Assembly: GCA_030706015.1 (NCBI GenBank)
Contig: JAUZPI010000001.1
Span: forward strand, 1 to 64,000
Source: Bacillota bacterium
Lineage (GTDB): Bacteria; Bacillota; Clostridia; Clostridiales; Clostridiaceae
DNA length: 64,000 bases
Direction of reading: 5' to 3'
The notes below the pieces were generated by a model. The model was not told the DNA's origin. It made no database searches and worked only from the letters and a program-made list of their open reading frames with translations. Every line of letters starts with the position of its first letter. Positions within the stretch are counted from its first letter, which is position 1. Both the position numbers and the translations under genes were made by a program. This document shows, in pieces, positions 16,199 to 26,600 of this stretch.

Positions 16199-16392
16199 GA
16201 GCTATGGTGTGAATGATGATGGGAGTGATGATGACTGTGGGAATGGGAGCAATGTCGGCTCCTAGAAGAAAATATTGAACTGAAAAATCCTGAACGTGAC
16301 CTATGCCTTCTTTTATAGTAGCCGCTTCCATGATGATGGTCTCCATGATGTCTGCTGCTTGATGATCTTGAAAATATTGAAAATAAACCCAT
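16189..16392 (-). CDS. His/Ser/Arg-rich small protein (67 aa)
   Basis: Low-complexity protein: an amphipathic start MGLFSIFSRSSSSRHHGDHH, an Arg/Ser-rich middle (YYKRRHRSRSGFF), a second copy of the FFSSIFSSRS motif, and a tail of alternating His and Ser (HSHSHHHSHHHSHH). About a third of the residues are His. The tail would bind Ni2+, Zn2+ or Cu2+, or could be a charge sensor; the two FSxxFS pieces could touch membrane. ATG after AGGAGGG, preceded by a small 6-bp hairpin (16408-16424). Its stop overlaps the kinase start, so the two proteins are probably made together and the Ser-rich tail could be a kinase substrate (inference only). Confidence 0.65.
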   Translation of the reverse strand: MGLFSIFSRSSSSRHHGDHHHGSGYYKRRHRSRSGFFSSIFSSRSRHCSHSHSHHHSHHHSHHSSWS

Positions 16393-16549
16393 ATTACCCT
16401 CCTACTTTCGTGATTTATTCACGAGAGAAAATACATACATAATATACAATATATACTATATATTATTATCTCCATCTTGTAAATTATTCATTTATCGGAA
16501 AACTCCTATTATTCTAATAATTTTATTTTATTTAACTTCTGGAATTATG

Positions 16550-16576
16550 TTAACTATTCTTCCTAGCAATCGATAT
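16550..16576 (+). promoter_or_regulatory. Possible sigma-D (motility) promoter of the chemoreceptor gene
   Basis: TTAA (16550-16553), 15 bases, then ATCGATAT (16569-16576) resembles the TAAA-N15-GCCGATAA consensus of flagellar sigma factors. It lies 72 bases before a methyl-accepting protein, a typical target. Confidence 0.4.
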
Positions 16577-16647
16577 ATTAATAGACATAACCTATACTTA
16601 GTCATGCTATATATATACTAATATATTTCTACAGATGGAGGTAAAAC

Positions 16648-18387
16648 ATGGATAGCAATAATAAAATTAGAAACCGACTAGTTATGTTTGTATGTTTTGT
16701 AATAGCTATTACTGTGGTAATAGGAAGTTTTTCAATAGTTTCTCTTAGAAACTTAACAAATAAATCTGAAACCAGATTAAAAACAGTGCAAAGCTATATA
16801 GGCTTAGTCGATACAGCCAGAAGCGCACAAGTTCATTTCAAAAAACAAGTACAAGCTTGGAAGGACTTATTGCTGAGAGGTCAAAATAAAGAAAACTATA
16901 AAAAATACTACGAAGAATTTTTAAGTGAAAATAAGCTGGTAGATTCTGAATTACAAACTCTTAGAGATGCAATGCAAAAGGATGGAGCGAATACTTCTTT
17001 AGTAAACAAGACTCTGCAATCTCATCAAGATTTATTGACTAAGTATAACAATGCCTTAAAAAATTATGATTCTAATAATCCAAACAGTTTTAGTGTGGTG
17101 GATAATCTAGTAAAAGGTATGGATAGAGCTCCAACCAATGATATGGACAGCATCGTAGCGCAAATACAAACTTATTCAAATTCTCAGGTGTTAAACATGA
17201 TCAAACAGTCTTCACAAGAAGATAGGGGTTACATGGCAGCACTTTTATCAATTATTGCAGTAAGTGTAGGTATTATAGTATTTTTAGCTGTATTGATTGC
17301 CTTCACCTATAAGAGCATTTCAAAATTTATTAGTGAAATGAAATTAATAATGGCTGAAGCTGAGAAAGGTAATCTTACCATTCAAGGAAACATACATTCT
17401 AAGGATGAATTGGGTGAATTAATTAAGAGATTTAACAAATTTATCACTTCAATTAGAACCCTTATATTAGAGTCAAAAGAAATGAGTTCAGCCGTATCTT
17501 CTTCCTCTAACCAAATAATGAATACCTCTAATGAGGTTAGTAAAGTAGCTGAACAAATAGATGCAGCAATTTCGGTTTTGGCTAAGGATTCTACTGTTCA
17601 AGCTGATCAAATGCAAAAATGCAGCAGCATACTTAAAGATATGTTCGCAAAACTGAGTGATATAATAGATTCTAATAATACCTGCAAAGAACTGACTCTA
17701 GTTGCTAAAGACAATGTAAAAGAAGGTTCAAAGACTACAGAAATTAACAGAGATAAAATGCAAGAAAATCTGTTGGTGTTTGAGAATGTAAACAACTCTA
17801 TAATGGGTCTGTTTGAAAAGTCTAAGCAAATTGGTCAAATAGTTGAAGTTATTACCAGTATTGCTAATCAAACTAATTTACTGGCATTGAATGCAGCTAT
17901 TGAATCTGCTAGGGCAGGTGAATACGGAAAAGGTTTTACTGTAGTTGCTGATGAAGTAAGAAAGCTTGCTGAACAATCTAGCACTGCCGCTCAGCAGATA
18001 GGAAAGCTTATTAATGACACCACCGAAAATATTCATCAATCTGTGGATGAAATGAAAAAAGCCATAAGTTTAGTTAACGAACAAGATCAGGCAGTAAATA
18101 ATATATCAGAAAGCTTTATAAATATAGAGAATTCCTTCAGTAATTTGCATGACCGAATTATCCAGGTTAATACTACTACTGAGGGTCTTGGAAAAGATGC
18201 CGGTTTTATCGGTGAATTCATAGATAATATTTCAAAAACTGTTCAAGAGAATGCAGCATGTGCTGAAGAAATTGCCTCATCTACAAATGAACAAACCAAT
18301 TCCATAGATGAGATACAGTCTTCAATAAAATTACTTAACACACTTTCTCAACAGCTTGAACAATCTATATCAAAGTTTAAAGCTTAA
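16648..18387 (+). CDS. Methyl-accepting chemotaxis protein
   Basis: 579 residues. Transmembrane helix 1 at ~10-30, a ~160-residue four-helix-bundle (4HB_MCP-type) sensor outside, transmembrane helix 2 at ~193-216, a HAMP region, then a long coiled-coil signalling domain with the hairpin tip around QTNLLALNAAIESARAGEYG and VVADEVRKLAEQSS, which contacts CheA and CheW. The ligand is not predictable. ATG after GGAGG. Alone on the plus strand, with a possible sigma-D promoter and a bidirectional terminator at 18441-18476. No che genes adjoin it, so it feeds a distant chemotaxis system. Confidence 0.92.
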   Translation: MDSNNKIRNRLVMFVCFVIAITVVIGSFSIVSLRNLTNKSETRLKTVQSYIGLVDTARSAQVHFKKQVQAWKDLLLRGQNKENYKKYYEEFLSENKLVDSELQTLRDAMQKDGANTSLVNKTLQSHQDLLTKYNNALKNYDSNNPNSFSVVDNLVKGMDRAPTNDMDSIVAQIQTYSNSQVLNMIKQSSQEDRGYMAALLSIIAVSVGIIVFLAVLIAFTYKSISKFISEMKLIMAEAEKGNLTIQGNIHSKDELGELIKRFNKFITSIRTLILESKEMSSAVSSSSNQIMNTSNEVSKVAEQIDAAISVLAKDSTVQADQMQKCSSILKDMFAKLSDIIDSNNTCKELTLVAKDNVKEGSKTTEINRDKMQENLLVFENVNNSIMGLFEKSKQIGQIVEVITSIANQTNLLALNAAIESARAGEYGKGFTVVADEVRKLAEQSSTAAQQIGKLINDTTENIHQSVDEMKKAISLVNEQDQAVNNISESFINIENSFSNLHDRIIQVNTTTEGLGKDAGFIGEFIDNISKTVQENAACAEEIASSTNEQTNSIDEIQSSIKLLNTLSQQLEQSISKFKA

Positions 18388-18440
18388 TGTTTTTATTATA
18401 CTAACTGCTTTTTCCTTATTAAACAATTGCAATTAAAAAT

Positions 18441-18476
18441 AAAGAGATAAGGATTTAAATAGCTCCTTATCTCTTT
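18441..18476. terminator. Bidirectional terminator between MCP and ABC-F genes
   Basis: AAAGAGATAAGGA (18441-18453) and TCCTTATCTCTTT (18464-18476) are perfect 13-bp inverted repeats with a 10-base loop, with a T run after the stem on the plus strand and an A/T-rich flank on the minus strand. Confidence 0.85.
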
Positions 18477-18497
18477 TTTACAAAGCATTGGGACTAC

Positions 18498-20399
18498 TTA
18501 TGATTTTTTAGCTTCAGCTATTTTTTCAGCTAATTCATTAAGATATACCCATCTTGCCATCTTTTCTTCTAGAAGTTTTTCTGCCTCTTCTTTTTCCGCT
18601 AACAGCTGTTGAAGCAAAGTATAATCGCTGGAGGCTTCCCCTATCTTTGTTTCCAGCTCCTCAATTTTACCCTCTATTTCTGCAACTATATCATCAATCT
18701 GTTCATATTCCCTTTGTTCTTTAAATGAAAATTTTAAAGCTTTTTCTTTATTTCTTACTTGTTGAGCTTTATTATTATCATTATTTTGAGACTCTTTTTT
18801 GCTGATAGAGTTTCTATCTTTATCTAAGCTTTTTTCCTTATAATCTGAATAGTTTCCAACATATTGAACTATATTCCCCTCTCCCTCAAAGGCGAATATT
18901 TTATCTGCAAGCCTATCTAAGAAATATCTATCATGAGAAACGCTGATTACGGCACCTTGGAATTCATCAAGATAATCCTCTAATATTGTCAGCGTTTCTA
19001 TATCCAAATCATTTGTAGGCTCATCTAGAATTAATACGTTAGGTGCCTCCATTAATACTCTTAATAAGTATAATCTTCTTTTTTCACCACCAGAAAGTTT
19101 TGCTATAGGCGTCCACTGAGCTGCCGGTGGAAATAGGAACCTCTCAAGCATCTGTGAGGCACTAATCTTTTCTCCCTGTGCTGTAGTAAGTATCTCTGCC
19201 CCTTCTCTTATATATTCAATTACTCTTTGATCATCTTTCATGTGATATGTTTCTTGAGAATACAGCCCAATCTTTACAGTTTCCCCTACTTCAAGCTCAC
19301 CATTATCAGGCTTGATTCTTCCAGCTATTATATTTATTAATGTTGATTTTCCACTTCCGTTTGGTCCAACTATACCTACTCTATCATTTCTAAGAATTAT
19401 ATAACTAAAATCCACAATTAATTTCTTATCTGCATACTGCTTATCTATATGCTCAAGTTCAATTACCTTTTTTCCTAGTCTTGTACCAGCAACAGATATT
19501 TCTACTTTTTCATTAGAAATATCTATCGTTTCCTCGCTTAGCTTTTCAAAACGGTCGATTCTAGCCTTCTGCTTAGTGGTCCTAGCTTTTGCTCCTCTTT
19601 TTATCCATGCTAATTCTTTCTTTAAAAGACTTTGCCTTTTCTTTTCAGTGGATGCTTCAATTTCTTCACGCTCTAATTTCTTTTCCAAAAATACACTGTA
19701 ATTTCCTGTATATTTATAGAGGTTCCCACCTTCAAGCTCAATGATTTCATTGGCTACTCTGTCTAAAAAATATCTATCATGAGTTATCATAAGAAGAGCA
19801 CCTTTTCTCTTATTAAGGTACTGTTCCAGCCAATCTATAGTATCGTTATCCAAATGATTTGTAGGCTCATCCAGAATTAATAGATCAGATGGATTTATTA
19901 GTGCCGCTGCAAGGGCTATTCTTTTTTTCTGTCCCCCAGATAATACACCAACCTTAGCGTTAAAATCTCCAACACCAAGTTTAGTTAGTACTGCTTTAGC
20001 TTCACTTTCAATAGACCAAGCATTTAATTCATCCATACTGTGAGAAAGCTGCATAATTCTTTCATTTGAGCTGTCTTCACACTGAATAGCATTCTCATAT
20101 TCTCTTATTAATTTCATAATAGGAGAATTACCTTTAAATACTTGTTCTAATACAGTAGCCTCAGTATCAAAATACGGATTCTGTGAAAGATATTCTATTC
20201 TAACTGAATTTCCTTTTATTATCTTACCTTCATCTGCATATTCCACACCTGCAATCACCTTAAGCAGAGTGGATTTCCCAGTTCCGTTTACACCTATAAG
20301 ACCTATCTTTTGCCCCTCATTTATACCCAGGCTTATATCCTTAAATAATTGTTTTTCACTATAACTTTTTGAAATGTTCTCTATACTTAAAAGATTCAT
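18498..20399 (-). CDS. ABC-F family ATPase, Uup/YfmR type
   Basis: 633 residues with two complete ABC ATPase domains and no transmembrane helices. Domain 1: Walker A GVNGTGKST, signature LSGGQKKR, Walker B LLILDEPTNHLD. Domain 2: GPNGSGKST, LSGGEKRR, VLILDEPTNDLD. The linker contains AWIKRGAKARTTKQKAR, typical of Uup/YfmR, and the C-terminal ~100 residues form a charged coiled coil (EQIDDIVAEIEGKIEELETK). ABC-F proteins act on the ribosome E site; Uup/YfmR types help stalled ribosomes and ribosome assembly rather than giving drug resistance. ATG after GAGG. Single-gene unit. Confidence 0.88.
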   Translation of the reverse strand: MNLLSIENISKSYSEKQLFKDISLGINEGQKIGLIGVNGTGKSTLLKVIAGVEYADEGKIIKGNSVRIEYLSQNPYFDTEATVLEQVFKGNSPIMKLIREYENAIQCEDSSNERIMQLSHSMDELNAWSIESEAKAVLTKLGVGDFNAKVGVLSGGQKKRIALAAALINPSDLLILDEPTNHLDNDTIDWLEQYLNKRKGALLMITHDRYFLDRVANEIIELEGGNLYKYTGNYSVFLEKKLEREEIEASTEKKRQSLLKKELAWIKRGAKARTTKQKARIDRFEKLSEETIDISNEKVEISVAGTRLGKKVIELEHIDKQYADKKLIVDFSYIILRNDRVGIVGPNGSGKSTLINIIAGRIKPDNGELEVGETVKIGLYSQETYHMKDDQRVIEYIREGAEILTTAQGEKISASQMLERFLFPPAAQWTPIAKLSGGEKRRLYLLRVLMEAPNVLILDEPTNDLDIETLTILEDYLDEFQGAVISVSHDRYFLDRLADKIFAFEGEGNIVQYVGNYSDYKEKSLDKDRNSISKKESQNNDNNKAQQVRNKEKALKFSFKEQREYEQIDDIVAEIEGKIEELETKIGEASSDYTLLQQLLAEKEEAEKLLEEKMARWVYLNELAEKIAEAKKS

Positions 20400-20489
20400 T
20401 TATTATTACCTCGCTGAAAATTAAGTTTTACTTGTTTATAACACATAGCTTGTAAAAGCGCAAACATAATTTTATTATTTATCCTAACA

Positions 20490-20530
20490 AAACAGTCCGA
20501 ACTCCCCCATAGGTAAATTCGGACTGTTTT
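20490..20530 (-). terminator. Terminator of argD
   Basis: AACAGTCCGAA (20491-20501) pairs perfectly with TTCGGACTGTT (20518-20528). The minus strand ends TTTTGTT. Confidence 0.8.
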
Positions 20531-20555
20531 AAACTCCTACACGTTTCTAAAAACA

Positions 20556-21761
20556 CTATATTTCTTCCAGCACCTTTTCAAGTATATCAAACATGTTATC
20601 AATATCTTCTTTGGTTACAATTAATGGTGGAATTAGTCTTATAGTAGATGGTTTAGGAGAATTAATTAGCACTCCAGCCTTTAGACATTTATCCACCACC
20701 TCTTTACCTTTCTCCATTGGCAAATCAAATGCAATAAGAAGTCCCTTTCCCCTAATATTTTTGATTAGAAATTTTGTTTGAATTTCGTTAAGTTTTTTCA
20801 GAATATATTCTCCTTGAACCTGTGCATTGCTTGTTAAATCTTTTTTAATGATCTCTTCAACAACTGCCATGCCGACTGCCATACCAAGAGGATTTCCACA
20901 ATAGGTTCCTCCTTGATCACCAGCTTCAAAAATATTATATTTATCCTTTGTCAGCATAGCGGATAATGGATATCCTCCGCCTATCCCCTTAGCTAAAGTC
21001 ATTATATCTGGCTCTATACCATAATGCTCATAAGCAAATAGCTTTCCTGTTCTTCCTAGACCTGTTTGAACCTCATCAAAAATTAATAGTATATCTTTGC
21101 TATCACAAACTTTTCTCAACTCTAGAATATATTCAGCACTGGCCTCATTAACACCGCCTTCTCCTTGTATTGGTTCTAACATAATTGCACAAGTGCTTTC
21201 AGTTATAGCTTCGTGAAGTGCTTCTATATCATTTAAAGGTACATGTTTGAATCCTGAAACCTTTGGTTCATATATTTCTTTCCAATGCGCCTTACCAGTT
21301 GCAGACATAGTAGCTAGAGTTCTTCCATGAAATCCATTTACAGTAGTTATAATCTCATATGCTCCCTTTAAAAACTTAGATCCATATTTTCTTGCCAGCT
21401 TAATGGCACTTTCATTTGCTTCAGCGCCAGTACTGGTGAAAAATACCTTATCAAAACAAGAATTGCTTGTAAGTAATCTTGCAAATTCAATCATTGGTTT
21501 ATTATAAAATGCTGGGCTTGGGTTAATTAATTCTTTTCCTTGTCTCTCTAATGCCTCGATAATAACCTCGGGACAATGTCCCAGGGCAGTAACCGCCCAG
21601 CCACCAATAAAATCCAAGTAACTCTTTCCTTCAGTATCCCATAGATACATGCCCTTTCCTTTCTCCATTACTATACTAGGACGTTCTGTGATATACAGTA
21701 GATTTTCTTTCGCTTCCTTTAATAAATTTTCATTCAAACTTTGATTATTACATATACTCAT
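20556..21761 (-). CDS. argD: Acetylornithine/class III aminotransferase
   Basis: A PLP-dependent class III aminotransferase of ~400 residues. Motifs: GWAVTALGHCP, STGAEANESAIKLAR, FHGRTLATM, the cofactor Asp in LIFDEVQTGLGRTG, and the Schiff-base Lys in TLAKGIGGGYPLSA. The family includes acetylornithine aminotransferase and N-succinyl-LL-diaminopimelate aminotransferase; ArgD is the best call by overall pattern. The start is the ATG at 21761 (MSICNNQ) with AAGGGGGGATAAG before it; the longer reading to 21824 has no ribosome site. No other arg gene adjoins, so the pathway assignment is moderate. Confidence 0.8.
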   Translation of the reverse strand: MSICNNQSLNENLLKEAKENLLYITERPSIVMEKGKGMYLWDTEGKSYLDFIGGWAVTALGHCPEVIIEALERQGKELINPSPAFYNKPMIEFARLLTSNSCFDKVFFTSTGAEANESAIKLARKYGSKFLKGAYEIITTVNGFHGRTLATMSATGKAHWKEIYEPKVSGFKHVPLNDIEALHEAITESTCAIMLEPIQGEGGVNEASAEYILELRKVCDSKDILLIFDEVQTGLGRTGKLFAYEHYGIEPDIMTLAKGIGGGYPLSAMLTKDKYNIFEAGDQGGTYCGNPLGMAVGMAVVEEIIKKDLTSNAQVQGEYILKKLNEIQTKFLIKNIRGKGLLIAFDLPMEKGKEVVDKCLKAGVLINSPKPSTIRLIPPLIVTKEDIDNMFDILEKVLEEI

Positions 21762-21903
21762 CTTATCCCCCCTTATTTTACTTTTCATAATTATACAACC
21801 AATAGGTATAATTATGCAATACATTTTTGCTTATTTTCCCCATTTTAAGTTGCAAAACTGCTAAAACGAAGAATACTTATGCATACATTCGTAATCAAAT
21901 TTA

Positions 21904-22765
21904 TTATATGTATTTAAATCCCATCTTATCTTCAACCAGTAAAAATTGTTTCCGTATACCTTCTGTTGCATATACTTTCTTCTTCTTTGTAAAAAATATA
22001 GCCTCTATGCCTTCCATATTATTTATTAATTCTATTCCCTCTTCAAGTCCCATTATAAAAATAGCAGTAGATAGTGCATCCGCTGCAATTGAATTGTTAG
22101 CTATTACAGTTGCACTTGATAACCCTGAATTTGATGAATAACCTGTCCTAAGATCTAAAATGTGATGATATCTCCTGTTACCTTGTTCAAAATATCGTAC
22201 ATAATCTCCTGAAGATACAACAGATTGGTTAATTATTTCTATCACTCCTAAATACTGTCCCTTTGAACTAAAAGGATCTTGCAGCCCTATCTTCCAGGTT
22301 GAACCATCCTGCTTATTCCCTAGAGTGCTTACATTCCCGCCAAGGTCAACCTTCTGTCCAGTGCGAAATAGTATCGCCTTACTACTTTTCCCACCTATTA
22401 CAATATGCCTATAATTAATAAGTTTTAAAATATGATTAATTTCATATTATTTAGGAATTCTCTGATTTTCAGTAAATATATTCCATAACTTAATCAATGG
22501 TGCTGCTGTAACATCAAAGGCTCATCTACTTAATTCTGAGTATAATTTTGCCTTTTCTAGTATGTATAATATGTCATTACTTAAAATTACTTCTGCTTTC
22601 CCTGAGGCTTTGTTCAGCTTTGATATTTCACTTGTATCCTGAAAAAAACTCATGGAAGCTTCCAAATCCCTTAACATATTTCTTACCCTACAGACGGCCT
22701 TACCAGAATTTTTCCATATACTTTTTGAGAGATACATGTTCCCATACAGTTCTCAAGAGTATCAT
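21904..22765 (-). pseudogene. apbE: Broken FAD:protein FMN transferase (ApbE)
   Basis: ApbE attaches FMN to Thr residues of flavoproteins such as Rnf/Nqr subunits. One continuous frame carries recognisable ApbE sequence: SFFQDTSEISKLNKASG, then FDVTAAPLIKLW, then GQKVDLGG, then YHHILDLRTGYSS and IAADALSTA. It is interrupted by in-frame TGA (22522-22524) and TAA (22447-22449). In addition VDLGG runs directly into NVSTLGN, so the ~30-60 residues normally lying between the two GG motifs (including IAKGYA) are missing, consistent with deletion between similar GG-coding sequences. The 5' end also lacks a clear in-frame start. The gene should be inactive. Confidence 0.8.
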
Positions 22766-22835
22766 CACAAACCTCCTGTGCATCCAATTCATTATTATTC
22801 ACTTACTTTTCTCCTTATAGATACCTAAAGTCAAT

Positions 22836-23483
22836 TTAAAGCTTAGCAACATCTATAGAAATTTCTTCTCCAAGCTTGGCTCCATTTTCTAATGTAATTT
22901 TTCCTGATGCTGAAAAATCCTTTGGATCATAACTTTCAGATGATCTACCTGCTGGAAGTAAACCCATTTGTATATAGCTTTCAGCTACAAGTTCACTACA
23001 AAAAAAATTATCTAGACTGGGTTTTACATTTAACAATCTCCCCTCAAAAAACTCTATAATAAACTTTAAATAACTAGGAAATTCTGCACTATGCGCAGCA
23101 GCAATAAACCTCCCTAGCTTATCCATCATTTCCGGGGTTCTTTCCACTTTTAAATGTCTAACGGCAAAAGCATCATTATATTTTTTCACGAAATCTATAT
23201 GCAATCGTTCATGAAGATTTATAAGCTGGGGTCCTGTTTTCTTTTTATTAAGTTGGAAATCATCTAAATCGTTTTCCGGTGTGGATTCCCATAGTAAAGT
23301 AGGATACTCTTTATCTTTGTAGCCCAAATCCTCCGCCCTAACCACCATAGCAACATGAGACCATTGACTATGTTCAAATTTTTGTATTACCTTACTTATA
23401 AACCAATCTCCTTTAAATAATACAATATCACCAGTTCTTAAATCTGATATAATATCGTTAAATCCTCTATATAAATCATTCAC
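22836..23483 (-). CDS. YiiX/YebB-like NlpC/P60 cysteine hydrolase
   Basis: About 215 residues of the permuted papain-like (PF05708) type. Near the N-terminus: LRTGDIVLFKGDWFISKVIQ and the catalytic His in QWSHVAMV. Near the C-terminus: the nucleophile Cys in NFFCSELVAESY. This arrangement (His first, Cys last) is typical of permuted NlpC/P60 enzymes, which cleave amide or ester bonds in cell wall or lipids. No signal peptide is seen, so it is probably cytosolic. The start is taken as the GTG at 23483, ~10 bases after GGAGG; a TTG at 23492 sits too close to the ribosome site. Monocistronic. Confidence 0.75.
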   Translation of the reverse strand: MNDLYRGFNDIISDLRTGDIVLFKGDWFISKVIQKFEHSQWSHVAMVVRAEDLGYKDKEYPTLLWESTPENDLDDFQLNKKKTGPQLINLHERLHIDFVKKYNDAFAVRHLKVERTPEMMDKLGRFIAAAHSAEFPSYLKFIIEFFEGRLLNVKPSLDNFFCSELVAESYIQMGLLPAGRSSESYDPKDFSASGKITLENGAKLGEEISIDVAKL

Positions 23484-23657
23484 TAATATCAATCCTCCAA
23501 AATATGAATAATCAATTGGCTAATTACGCCATGAAATGATTTCTTGCACCTATTTGTTATTTTATGTAACAAAATAACATTGAACTATTTAAATTCAAGT
23601 GATGCATTATAAGAAACATTTATCATATTATAGTTTTTATATTAATAATTAATTTTT

Positions 23658-26600
23658 TCATTCAAGACATGGAATTGTAATTTCAAAGGAAGTACCTTTA
23701 TGAAGCTCTGATCTCACCTTAATAGTACCATTTAACTGTTCTACCTGCTCTTTGACTGCTGAAAGTCCGGCTCCTCGTCCAGAAACTTCAGTTGCTTCTT
23801 TTTTAGTTGATATACCATTCCTGAAAATAATTTCCGTTACATTGTTGTCAATTGTCATTTTTCTATCTTTTACAATATCAGCTAACTTATCAAAATCTAG
23901 TCCTTGTCCATCATCTTTAATTATTATATAAATATTATCTTCATCCTTATTTACACTGCAGCTTATTTCACCATATTCACTTTTTCCTTTTTTCAGCCTT
24001 TGTTGTGGAAGTTCTATACCATGGTCAATAGCATTCCTAAATACATGAATTAAAGATTTTTCAAGTTTATGGTATTTTCGAATATCTACTAAAAACTCCC
24101 CTCCATTAATTTTTATTGGATTAATGCTCTTATTTAGTTTCTCTGCTAACCTCATAGTGTATTGTGGATATAATTTGAGTAATTCCTTGAAAGGTTTATA
24201 TCGCAATTGTCTTAGCTGAATTAAAATCAATTCACGTTCTCTTCCTTCTAGCAGCTCAGTAACCATTTCTTCCAACTTGATGATTTTTTCCTCCTGCACA
24301 ATTAGGAAATTATCATTTTCAAAAAAACGCTCTCCAAGTGATTTCCTTAGTATATCTAAATCCTCTTGCAGCCAACCCAATAATTTAGAGCTAGAGAACA
24401 TCTCTTTAAGTCTTGGAATATCCATTAGATATAAATTATCTTTACTGTTTATAATTTCATCCTCAAATTCATGAAGATATTTAGAAATATTTATTACCTC
24501 TAGCTGGCTAAAGACACCTTTATATGTATGAATCTCTACTAACAATCTAGATAAAATATTCTCTATTGAGTCCTTTGAATTTATGATACTAACCGCCTCT
24601 ATCTCACAGAAAATCTTATAATCACTAATAGTTTTCATAAAATCATTCTGATTTACAATGGTTTTAACAATCATCTTTAAAGTATTTCTTTCCTTCTCTA
24701 TTTTGCTTTGAAGCTCTCGTTTATCAGTTATATCAGTAAGCAAAACCATGATATTAGTACTTTTATCTTTAGTTAATCCTTTAATTAATTTGTATTGAAG
24801 CTTTATGCATTTACCCTTAATATTAGTTTCCCTAGGCAATAGCTCTATTAAGGATTCCCTCCTAAATTCATTTGTTTCTTGGATGATGTCAGGTATAATT
24901 TTCTTTAAAAAATTTCTAGTAACTGCATCCTTAGTTATTATTTTGGGAAAGAACTTACGCTGAATTTCTTCTTCAAATATATTTAAACATTCATAACTAT
25001 ACTCTTCATCTATAATTAAGTCACTTCCAAAGGAAAGCAGTCCTTGTCCAACATTATCCAAAAGACTTTTAAAGGATTCTTTCTTGCTAGATAATTCTTG
25101 AAATAAGTTTGCATTTTTAAGGGCAATTCCAGCCTGTCCAGCAAATGTTAATGCTATTTCTCGTTCACTTATTTCATAAAAATCATCCTCAAAATTCTCC
25201 AAAATAACTATTCCATATATTTCTTCTCTATAGGTAATAGGTATAGCTAGTATTGAACCATTACAATGTCCAATTTTCTCCTGTGGATTTAAAACCATTG
25301 GTTCAAACATATTTTTCACCTTTTTTATCAGAGGATTACTTAACAGATATTCTTCGTTCAATTCTTCATACCCTTTGTTTATTAAAATTTCAAAACTACT
25401 TCCTTGTTTTAATAGCACTAACGCTTTATTATATTTTATAACTTTTTTAAGATTATTAAAAAACCTGCTGAATATATCTTCTATTCTAAATATGGATGTT
25501 AATTCCCGGTTTAAATCTCTTAAAGCCTCCAAGAAAATTGTCTTTTCTCTCTCAGATTTATACTTTTTCACATTTACCAAAGCTTCCTTTACAGCATATT
25601 GAAGGGTTAAAAGATTTTTTATTCTAGCTAATAATTCACTCTTATTAAATGGTTTTTCTAAATAATCATTAGCCCCCATATCGAAACCTGTAATTATGTT
25701 TTCAGGCAAATTTCTAGCTGTAAGCATTAATATAGGCAGTTCAAATAAACTATAAGTTTCCCTTAATATACTACATACTTCGTATCCTGTCATATAGGGC
25801 ATCATAACATCTAATATTACCAAGGAAATATCTTTGCATCCTTCAATTATTTTTAGTGCTTCTGTACCGCTTGCTGCAGTTATAACCTGATAACCCTGGT
25901 TTGTAAGATGATTAGTCAAGACTCTAATGTTAACAGCTTCATCATCAACTACAAGTATTTTAAATTTTTCATTTGTATTATCCTTCTCATATGTAACTTC
26001 AGTTTCCTCAACTAAAGCATTTTCACTTTCATTAAAATCATGAAGCAGCTTTGTGTTTACCTCTTCTTCTATTGTATTTTTATCACTATGTCCCCTGTAG
26101 GCAGGCATAGAAACAACAAATACAGAACCCTTTCCAAGTTCAGACTTTACACTAATACTACCTCCATGCAGTTCCACAAGACTTTTTGTTATACTTAATC
26201 CTAAACCAGTACCAGAATATTTCCTAGCTGCGGATGAATCAATTTGTTCAAAGGATTTGAATATATCTTGAAGTTTGTCCTCTGGTATGCCTATACCGGA
26301 GTCAGAGACATACAGTTCAATAAAATCCTTATCTTGTTTAGCGTTAATCTCTATATTTCCCTCTTCAGTAAACTTGACTGCATTACCTATAAGATTATAT
26401 ACGATTTGCTGAAATCTGCTTTCATCCGCATAAATAAACATTTCATCTACTGGTACATTATTTACAAGCTTTAAGTTACCTTTAGTACTTAAATTAGTAC
26501 AGATAGCTAAAATAACTTCTACAATCTGCCTTACATCCACTTTTTTCTTTTCCAGCACTATTCCAGTATTTTTTATCTTTGAAAAGTCTAAAATATCATT

